11,154 nucleotides of DNA from NCBI GenBank assembly GCA_964502705.1, contig CAZCXZ010000113.1, positions 1 through 11,154 of the forward strand, given 5' to 3'. The stretch comes from Berkiella sp964502705. Lineage in GTDB: Bacteria; Pseudomonadota; Gammaproteobacteria; Berkiellales; Berkiellaceae. Position 1 is the first letter of the stretch. The number at the start of each line of letters is the position of its first letter. Positions 6,328 through 11,154 of the stretch are shown piece after piece. The translations under genes were made by a program, and so were the position numbers. The notes below the pieces were generated by a model. It made no database searches. It was not told the origin of the DNA and saw nothing but the letters and a program-made list of their open reading frames with translations.

Positions 6328-7053
6328 ATCAAGATATTGCGTAGGTGTTTTCCCAAGCCACTGTTTAAAAACCTTTATAAAGGCACTCACACTGTTGTAG
6401 CCTAGCGATAATGCAATCCACGATACTTGTTTACCTTGAGATAAATATTCTAACGAACGCATTACTCTAGCTTGTTGACACCATTTGGCGAATGACATTC
6501 CTGTTTGCAAACGAAAATGACGAGTAAATGTGCGTTTGCTCATATGCGCCAATACTGACCAATACTCAATTGATTCGTTCACAGCAGGTTTACTCATAAA
6601 TTCCTTTGCCACCAAAGCCAAATTTCTATCATTTGGCATAGTTAATGATAACGGCATAGCCTTGGCACTTTTTATTTCATTTAACAAAACACGCATGAGA
6701 TTATTATCAGCGCTCAACCACTTTCGATTATTTACCTTTACAAATCGAGTAATAATTTCCTGAATTAAACTTGTGGTTGAAAAAACGAAAACATGTTGTG
6801 GTAATGTCTTGCAAACCCTTGCATCAAAGTAAAGAAATACAGCATCCGCGCTGCCGATAATTTTCGCTTTGTGCACTATTCCTGCTGGTATCCATCCTGC
6901 TTGCCCAGCGGGAATGATAATTTTCTGCTCTTTAAACTCAAATGAAATGAGACCTGATTTTAAAATAAACAACTGGCATTCTTGGTGGGAATGCCACTTA
7001 GTCACATGTGATTTGGGATGGTTAATAGTCTCAATAATGAAAGGCTTTTTCAT
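6325..7053 (-). CDS. AraC-family transcriptional regulator (cupin plus HTH, NimR/YeaM-like)
   Basis: Predicted DNA-binding regulator of 242 residues. The N-terminal half is a cupin-like sensor (KWHSHQECQLFILKSG... then IIPAGQAGWIPAGIVH). The C-terminal ~100 residues form the two-helix-turn-helix AraC domain: MSKRTFTRHFRLQTGMSF is the first recognition region, QARVMRSLEYLSQGKQVSWI the linker helix, and LGYNSVSAFIKVFKQWLGKT with PTQYL the second. The order and wording match the subgroup that includes NimR/YeaM, whose members often control a divergently transcribed neighbour. Here that neighbour is the secreted NTF2-like gene, with 92 bp between starts. ATG 7053 is chosen over an in-frame TTG at 7065; neither has a strong Shine-Dalgarno. 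The ligand and targets are unknown. The gene ends inside repeat copy 4. Confidence 0.9.
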   Translation of the reverse strand: MKKPFIIETINHPKSHVTKWHSHQECQLFILKSGLISFEFKEQKIIIPAGQAGWIPAGIVHKAKIIGSADAVFLYFDARVCKTLPQHVFVFSTTSLIQEIITRFVKVNNRKWLSADNNLMRVLLNEIKSAKAMPLSLTMPNDRNLALVAKEFMSKPAVNESIEYWSVLAHMSKRTFTRHFRLQTGMSFAKWCQQARVMRSLEYLSQGKQVSWIALSLGYNSVSAFIKVFKQWLGKTPTQYLD

Positions 7054-7145
7054 GACTTGGCCCAAACGCGCTATAAGTTAACCCTTTCAAGATAACTGAT
7101 TTCAAAACATAATGCTACTCTAGTCTCTTGGTTTAGGAGACAATT

Positions 7146-7604
7146 ATGCTAAATTTTATCAGAAAAATCGCGATTATCGTTGGATCAGTAATGTTATTAA
7201 GTACACCCATTCAAGCCATAGCTTCAGAAACAGATGTAGTGATAAATACATTTAAATGGTTCAATCAAATTTCAAGTGAAAAACGGTCACCTTATTCCAT
7301 GAGTGATGTTGCAAAACATTTCAGCGACGATGCGAAAATGATAACCAACGATAAACTTGTTTGCAAAGGTATTAAAGAACATTATGATCACTTTGTTGAG
7401 TTAAATAATCATTATCAATCGCTTCAAGCAGATATTGACTCTATTGATTTACGAAAATCTGGCGATAGGATTTATTTGCATTACACCATTAATGCTAAAG
7501 ATTTAAATAATCAGACAAGCAAAATTCATGTAATGGGGTACATGGTCGTTAAGAATGAAAAAATTGCGTTGTTTAATGAAATTATTCATAAAGAGTTGAC
7601 CTAA
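7146..7604 (+). CDS. Secreted NTF2/SnoaL-like protein
   Basis: Protein of 152 residues starting with a Sec signal peptide: basic MLNFIRK, hydrophobic IAIIVGSVMLL, then a likely cleavage after PIQA or IAS (residues 24-27). The mature part has the small NTF2-like pattern: an N-terminal helix with aromatic residues (INTFKWFNQI), the HFSDDAKMITNDK turn, a helix (KGIKEHYDHFVEL), and alternating strands (RIYLHYTINAKD, KIHVMGYMVVKNEKIALFNEI). This fold covers isomerases, dehydratases and ligand-binding proteins, so the activity cannot be named. ATG 7146 is well supported by AGGAG at 7135-7139, six bases upstream. It is divergent from the AraC-family regulator, which is the likely controller of its expression. 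A possible -10 (CATAAT, 7108-7113) lies in the shared 92-bp region. Confidence 0.75.
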   Translation: MLNFIRKIAIIVGSVMLLSTPIQAIASETDVVINTFKWFNQISSEKRSPYSMSDVAKHFSDDAKMITNDKLVCKGIKEHYDHFVELNNHYQSLQADIDSIDLRKSGDRIYLHYTINAKDLNNQTSKIHVMGYMVVKNEKIALFNEIIHKELT

Positions 7605-7614
7605 AAAAGGTCTA

Positions 7615-7728
7615 TGGGTTCAGGTAATCCTACGTTCCAACTAGATTAGTCGCAAAGTTGGTTGCTAATGAATGTGGACAATCCTAAAGCGCGTAAATAT
7701 AAATAATAACTTTGCCCCTTTTGCTTTA
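7615..7728 (+). repeat. Dispersed palindromic repeat, copy 5 (expanded)
   Basis: The left end is ATGGGTTCAGGTAATCCTACG, the core CCAACTAGATTAGTCGCAA with AGTTGG, and the right end TTTGCCCCTTTTGCTTTA (7711-7728). CCAACT (7638-7643) and AGTTGG (7656-7661) form a perfect inner stem. About 45 extra bases lie between core and right end. It begins about ten bases after the stop of the NTF2-like gene. Confidence 0.65.
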
Positions 7729-7744
7729 GACTTTTTTACTCAAA

Positions 7745-7787
7745 AAGAATAATGCAAATTTTATGCATTACGTAATACATTATTCTT
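7745..7787. repeat. Nested inverted repeats downstream of copy 5
   Basis: AAGAATAATG (7745-7754) and CATTATTCTT (7778-7787) are perfect 10-bp inverted arms. Inside them AATGCA (7751-7756) can instead pair with TGCATT (7764-7769), and ATTACGTAAT (7767-7776) is a palindrome. The strand and role are unclear; it could be a bidirectional terminator for the fragment below. Confidence 0.4.
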
Positions 7788-7848
7788 CCTGAAGCTTATC
7801 AAGCAACTGATACATTTCATCTTTGTTAAAGCCAGCATCTGTTGTTTC
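7780..7848 (-). pseudogene. C-terminal gene remnant (minus strand)
   Basis: A minus-strand frame between TAG and TAA reads ETTDAGFNKDEMYQLLDKLQ and two Glu, which looks like the helical end of a real protein. In another frame just upstream (about 7850-7880) DINAIGINPR is open, so a frameshifted remnant is possible. There is no start codon, and no family is recognised. At this length chance is a real alternative. Confidence 0.25.
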
Positions 7849-7859
7849 CTAGGATTTAT

Positions 7860-7986
7860 TCCTATAGCATTAATATCTCAACTTGACGGGTCTTCTCGAC
7901 AAGGACAACTCGAGAACTGGTCTCCTCCTAGTTTAAAGTCTAAACGGGTCCGTCGCGGTATAGATATATTTTATGAGGTGACTAAT
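7860..7986 (+). promoter_or_regulatory. Leader region of the 7987 gene with a hairpin
   Basis: TTCTCGA (7893-7899) and TCGAGAA (7910-7916) form a perfect 7-bp stem with a 10-base loop. GTTTA and TAAAC at about 7931-7945 form a weaker one. TATAGA/TATATT boxes near 7960-7970 are too close to the gene for a clear -35/-10 pair. No known riboswitch is recognised. Confidence 0.3.
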
Positions 7987-8721
7987 ATGATTGACGGTAT
8001 CAATACAAATGAAGAACAACTCTTAGTTGAAAAGGGCACTGCTATGAGCAAAGCGGCCATATCGGCAAAGCAACAAGCTTATAGAGGTCGTCCGATTAAC
8101 GAAAAACAATTATTAAAGAGCGCTAATAAATTTGGCCAATTCTCAAAGGACTACATTGATGCTTACCGTAGTGCTTATGAAAAGGATAAAAATTCACATT
8201 CTAATAATGATTTAAATAAAATATATAACCAAGCCAGGCATTGTGCCAGAAGAAGATATGACAATCATGAAAAACTTGGCGCACCAAATTTAGAAAACAT
8301 ATCTAAAAAAGCTTATAATAAATATGGCGATAATTCTGTGTTTTACACCGTTTGTTACGCCTCACATTATAATAATTTGCTTCGTAAGAAGAACAAATCA
8401 ATTATCCCCTCGCTCAATATGCCACCATTAAAACGTGGAAACACCTCTACATTTTCACAAAATACCGCAGTAGAAAATACAGTTCTTCCTAATGTTCAAG
8501 ATGAACCAATTGATCTTAGAAATAGCTTAAGTGACTCTACTGATAATCTTTTAATCAACATGCTATGTGATTTAAAGAGCGGAAATGAGTTTACTCCTGA
8601 CATGGTTATTAATGTTCCATTACCAGTTATGTTCAGTTCTATGTCTGCAGTACGCGATGATAGCAATGAAGAAAATGCTACTCAAAATGACTATAAATGT
8701 TCTATGCAAAAGCTGAGCTAA
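7987..8721 (+). CDS. Unrecognised protein with two internal Tyr-rich repeats
   Basis: Protein of 244 residues with no family recognised. Two degenerate helical repeats are visible: residues ~40-66 (LLKSANKFGQFSKDYIDAY, RSAYEK) and ~104-130 (ISKKAYNKYGDNSVFYTVCY, ASHYNN). They share the pattern K-x-A-N-K-(F/Y)-G followed by regularly spaced Tyr. Between them is a basic segment (ARHCARRRYDNH, about 83-94). Residues ~140-160 include PPLKRG and many Ser/Thr, and the C-terminal third is Asn/Ser/Asp-rich and probably disordered. It has no signal peptide or membrane segment. ATG 7987 is chosen over the upstream GTG 7978 because GAGGTGA (7975-7981) sits five bases before it. The two-part layout, with a helical repeat module and a disordered tail, is seen in secreted effectors, but nothing here proves export. 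Confidence 0.7.
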   Translation: MIDGINTNEEQLLVEKGTAMSKAAISAKQQAYRGRPINEKQLLKSANKFGQFSKDYIDAYRSAYEKDKNSHSNNDLNKIYNQARHCARRRYDNHEKLGAPNLENISKKAYNKYGDNSVFYTVCYASHYNNLLRKKNKSIIPSLNMPPLKRGNTSTFSQNTAVENTVLPNVQDEPIDLRNSLSDSTDNLLINMLCDLKSGNEFTPDMVINVPLPVMFSSMSAVRDDSNEENATQNDYKCSMQKLS

Positions 8722-8735
8722 GTCTATAATCTATT

Positions 8736-8766
8736 CCGGTGGGTTAAGCAATTGCAAGCCCACCGG
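8736..8766 (+). terminator. GC-rich hairpin after the 7987 gene
   Basis: CCGGTGGG (8736-8743) and CCCACCGG (8759-8766) form a perfect 8-bp stem, extended inward by a G-T and a T-A pair. It starts 14 bases after the stop. No T-run follows, so it is either a weak or Rho-assisted terminator or a 3'-end stabiliser; repeat copy 6 starts 15 bases later. Confidence 0.5.
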
Positions 8767-8780
8767 GCTGCTCCGAATTT

Positions 8781-8797
8781 GGGGTCAGGTAATCCTG
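8781..8797 (+). repeat. Dispersed palindromic repeat, copy 6 (left end only)
   Basis: GGGGTCAGGTAATCCTG matches the left terminus of the family; no core or right end follows. It sits between the convergent 7987 gene and the small ORF at 8808, eleven bases beyond the latter's stop. Confidence 0.6.
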
Positions 8798-8807
8798 TAT
8801 CGCCTCC

Positions 8808-8948
8808 TTACATCCTATTCCATACATGAGATATCGCTTCAATAGAACTAAAGTAATCTGATAATGCTGTCGCACTACAAGTAGGTAAGAAAACATTTGA
8901 AGCATGTGGAGTAGCACACTGCTTATAAAGTGAAAATTGGCTTAACAT
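8808..8948 (-). CDS. Small ORF, 46 residues, unknown
   Basis: A minus-strand frame from ATG 8948 to TAA 8810-8808. Support for it being real: an AAAAGGA Shine-Dalgarno ending seven bases before the ATG, a protein-like composition (MLSQFSLYKQCATPHASNVF, then LPTCSATALSDYFSSIEAIS, HVWNRM), and the same repeat placement at its 3' end as the larger genes. It has two Cys (11, 24) and is not strongly hydrophobic. No family is recognised. It could be an intact small protein, or the surviving part of a larger gene, since the frame is closed only a few codons before the ATG. Confidence 0.45.
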   Translation of the reverse strand: MLSQFSLYKQCATPHASNVFLPTCSATALSDYFSSIEAISHVWNRM

Positions 8949-9297
8949 ACATTGATCCTTTTCTATTCATTCATTACAGATTACCGCGCGGATATATATC
9001 CTCACAGCGTTTTGTGATCTTGCTGTAAAATCTTAAAAAAGCTTTAATGCTTATGCAGATAAACGCAAGATAAAATGCGAGTGATTAAAGTCGGAGAGTA
9101 TTAAGAGTAACCTGCAAATAATTGCACATTAAGATTCAAACGAAGGAAGTTTTTCGTTCGCACAAAGGATTGAATTGTTTGTAAATAAGTATGAATTTTT
9201 GAACTTTTCATAACTGCTTAGTATTAAACGGACTTGCTTTATATTTTCCGAGAAAGTATACATATAAAACATTACAAATCAATGGTTATCATGGTCT
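8949..9297. other. Long AT-rich spacer without a convincing gene
   Basis: About 350 bases. GGATATATATCC at 8990-9001 is a perfect 12-bp palindrome. AAGC/GCTT and ACGAA/TTCGT pairs make only small hairpins. A minus-strand frame of 47 codons (9129-9272, MFYMYTFSENIKQVRLILSS onward) is open but has no Shine-Dalgarno, so I do not call it. A promoter for the 8808 ORF should lie just right of 8955, but no clear boxes are seen. Confidence 0.5.
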
Positions 9298-9353
9298 AAA
9301 GGGATCAGGAAGCCTGCGACACAACTGAATTAGCCCCATGATTAGTTACACCT
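9298..9353 (+). repeat. Dispersed palindromic repeat, copy 7 (degenerate)
   Basis: GGGATCAGGAAGCCTGCGAC matches the left end and inner stem. GAATTAGCCCCATGATTAGTTACACCTG is a diverged core and right part. It lies about 40 bases past the stop (9395) of the HAD gene. Just right of it the plus strand reads PDKAPVLANETKKRI and stop (to about 9390), another tail-like open frame without a start. Confidence 0.55.
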
Positions 9354-9394
9354 GATAAAGCACCTGTATTAGCTAATGAAACTAAAAAGAGGAT

Positions 9395-10275
9395 TTAAAA
9401 ACGATGGTATGTCATGACAGACTCGCTGTCACCTTTATCTTTAACCACCGGGAACAGATCTGATCGTGGGTTTCTTAGACATAGTAACCGTTTGTTTGTC
9501 ATGGCTTTGGCAGCGAGCTCTACAAGCTGCATTTTCTTCGTTATAAGCGAAGTCCATGCCGCTTCTAGCAGTAAGTTGCTGTTTAACGTTATAGTCACCA
9601 ATACCTGTTGCAAGCCAATTTGAATTTAATTGAACATGTGATATTTGATGTAACGCAGTGGCACCTTCACTTAGAAATTTCGCCACAAACCATGTTCCCC
9701 GCATTTCGAACCGAGTCATCTAAAAATTCAAGATAAAGCGAATCAATATTAGGCTCATACTGAAGAGAACTTTCGATAGTTTTTCTCACATGATCCCACA
9801 GCGCCTCACCTTTAATATCGGTTGGTTCACATTTGATAACTTTAAAAGAATCGAGCACATCCTTGATTACTGAAATTTCAGGTCGCTTTTCTTGCCATTT
9901 TTGAAAAATAGTTCTGACTGCACCTTCCGGTGCCCCAGTAAGCGCAATAAAGTTCACACCCAAATCTTTAAGAACTCGCATTTTATCGATTGCAGCTTGG
10001 CTACCAAAAAAAGACATGTTCGCAGTCATGCCATATCCTGAAAAGCGATAATTCAGCGTGCCATCAACATCAAATGAAACGAAACACTTTGATTTAGGAT
10101 CCGATTTTACTTTTGTAATGATGTCATCTAGGTATTCTGAAATAAGAATATCCATTTCAGCTTCCGTTAACGGCGTACCCAAGCCTTGTGGTACATCTGG
10201 ATTATCACCCTTGTTTGCAGTCATAACACGGCAATGTATATCGAGTGTGGCCTTATCGTTGTAGTCACCTATCAT
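9395..10275 (-). pseudogene. HAD-superfamily phosphohydrolase with two +1 frameshifts
   Basis: The first 195 codons encode a haloacid-dehalogenase-type hydrolase: nucleophile motif DVDGT (69-73, D69 and D71), motif II LTG (T113), a likely motif III Lys in TDIKGEAL (K155), and motif IV LEFLDD (D186, D187). The frame then runs into TGA within eight codons. Skipping one base after ATG 9693-9691 joins it to FVAKFLSEGATALHQI..., 54 codons. Skipping one more base (9527) after GCA joins that to LVELAAKAMTNKRLLCL..., 43 codons to TAA 9397-9395. The corrected gene has 292 codons with no other stop. ATG 10275 has AGGAG seven bases upstream. The HAD core is complete, so the unshifted 202-residue product could still fold; the tail is unrecognised. 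Recent decay, sequencing indels and recoding are all possible. Confidence 0.7.
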
Positions 10276-10602
10276 GTAACTACTCCTAAATTTTCAATGC
10301 TTGTAATAAAGCGTAGCAAATATGTAAGAGGGCGACCCATTTGGATGCAGCGTAGCCTGGGCAGCGGGTATACCAGCCCCCTTAATCCCCGATGGTTGGC
10401 CTTGCTACCAGCAGTTCAATTATGACAATATATTTGGAGTTCTTACTAACTTGAGATTTAAAATCCTTGTGTAATTGCACTCATTCGAGCACGAACCCAG
10501 CCAAAAGCGAATTCATCAGCACTGATTTAGCGCCGCCAGTCACTCTCTAATATCGTTTGATTTATTTTTAATATTTAAACTAATTTAATTAGAGGTGTTG
10601 TT
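10276..10602. other. Intergenic region with a GC-richer REP-like block
   Basis: About 330 bases between the divergent HAD and kinase genes. The segment at about 10331-10412 is clearly richer in G and C than its surroundings and contains GCAGCGTAGCCTGGGCAGCG, GGTATACC and paired GGGC/GCCC. This resembles the palindromic GTAGCC(C/T)GGG-type extragenic repeats of gammaproteobacteria, here degenerate. The rest is AT-rich; TTGATT (10557-10562) followed by TAATTT (10581-10586) is a weak promoter candidate for the downstream kinase. Confidence 0.4.
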
Positions 10603-11154
10603 ATGCTTGTATCAAATCTATTAAATATTTCATCACAAGATTGGGCTAAAGCTGAAGCCTATTTTAAACGTAACCCCGATCATTCAGTAATGAAAAAAGG
10701 CGTCGATAGTGTCAACTATTCATTTTTTCAAAACCCTAAAGACCATCTTATCTTTGCCAAAGGCACACTATTAGGAAAGGGCGGATTTGGAAAAGTCAAA
10801 ATTGCACAAAATAAGCAAGGTCAAAATTTTGCCCGTAAAACTATTATTCGTAATAATGCGGGAGATCAAGTAAGAATCGATAACGAAGTATCCATTTTAG
10901 GTAACGTTGGGATGCTCATCTCTTCTAATAGTTATATGTCATTAACTAAACCCTATAAACATGGCATTTGTAATATCAAACAATCCATTGTTATGGAATT
11001 CGCAGGTGAAGAAAATTTAGCCGATTTGTTGTTATCGAATTCCCTAAACAACGATGAACGTAAATCTGTTGCCAATCAAATTGCGCAACAGTTAAAAATT
11101 ATTCATAGCAAAGGCATTATTCATGCAGATATCAAGCCTCTTAATGTCCGCATT
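10603..11154 (+). CDS. Eukaryotic-type Ser/Thr protein kinase, N-terminal part (cut by window end)
   Basis: The first 184 codons of a kinase are present and the frame is open at the window end. After a ~55-residue N-terminal extension come the glycine-rich loop LGKGGFGKV (57-65), the ATP-binding Lys in ARKTI (K79), an alpha-C Glu in DNEVSIL (E95), and the catalytic loop HADIKPLN (H174, D176, K178, N181). D, K and N are all present, so it should be an active Ser/Thr kinase. HAD in place of HRD is a common bacterial and effector variant. It is much closer to canonical Hanks-type kinases than the protein at 2248. There is no signal peptide, so a host target via a secretion system is an inference from context. 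ATG 10603 has AGAGGTG at 10591-10597, five bases upstream. DFG and the C-lobe are beyond the window. Confidence 0.9.
   Translation, partial: MLVSNLLNISSQDWAKAEAYFKRNPDHSVMKKGVDSVNYSFFQNPKDHLIFAKGTLLGKGGFGKVKIAQNKQGQNFARKTIIRNNAGDQVRIDNEVSILGNVGMLISSNSYMSLTKPYKHGICNIKQSIVMEFAGEENLADLLLSNSLNNDERKSVANQIAQQLKIIHSKGIIHADIKPLNVRI

Noticed and set aside
6120..6356. Minus-strand frame of 78 codons
   Set aside because: Its start is inside the AraC-family gene, it reads through repeat copy 4 and has no Shine-Dalgarno. At most its 3' part is a remnant.
9129..9272. Minus-strand frame of 47 codons (MFYMYTFSENIKQ...)
   Set aside because: No ribosome binding site, no repeat or terminator at its end, and AT-rich composition that gives such frames by chance.
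10186..10425. Plus-strand frame of 79 codons across the HAD start and spacer
   Set aside because: It runs antisense to the HAD gene's start and Shine-Dalgarno, has no ribosome binding site, and its second half is the GC-rich repeat-like block.
1..11154. CRISPR array, tRNA, rRNA or intact transposase
   Set aside because: No regularly spaced direct repeats, no cloverleaf or rRNA-like sequence and no transposase or integrase motif were seen; the repeats present are dispersed palindromes.

Overview
The window is AT-rich and gene-sparse for a bacterium: short to medium genes on both strands, long spacers, several decayed reading frames and a dispersed palindromic repeat. Its gene content is host-directed in flavour: two eukaryotic-type protein kinases, a degenerate ankyrin-like protein with an acidic tract and a basic nuclear-localisation-like C-terminus, a long coiled-coil protein, and a TPR-like protein. 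This fits an intracellular gammaproteobacterium of the Legionellales type (Legionella, Coxiella, Berkiella-like). That placement is inference from gene style; there is no rRNA, tRNA or housekeeping marker in the window.

Layout. 31-1014 (+) is a membrane-bound M48-type zinc peptidase, convergent with 1222-2133 (-), a coiled-coil protein. Divergent from that is 2248-3282 (+), a kinase-like protein whose downstream spacer looks like decayed coding DNA. 3658-4563 (+) is the acidic/NLS-like protein, preceded by a perfect 23-bp palindrome and followed by a strong terminator-like copy of the repeat. 4672-5109 (-) is a Cys-rich small gene split by an in-frame TAA. 5301-6020 (-) is TPR-like. 6325-7053 (-) is an AraC-family regulator divergent from 7146-7604 (+), a secreted NTF2/SnoaL-like protein. 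7987-8721 (+) is an unrecognised protein with internal repeats. 8808-8948 (-) is a 46-residue ORF with a good ribosome binding site. 9395-10275 (-) is a HAD-family phosphohydrolase whose C-terminal part is displaced by two +1 frameshifts. 10603 to the window end (+) is the N-terminal part of a Ser/Thr kinase that continues past the window.

The main non-gene signal is a palindromic repeat of about 80 bp. Its ends are GGGGTCAGGTAAGCCT and the reverse complement, its core is GATTAGTCGC, and its tail is TTTGTCTTT. Seven full, interrupted or partial copies are recognisable, all in one orientation, each lying just 3' of a stop codon whatever the strand of that gene. Several interrupted copies enclose short open frames that resemble C-terminal gene fragments. 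Together with the frameshifted and nonsense-disrupted genes, this suggests an accessory, effector-like region that is turning over.
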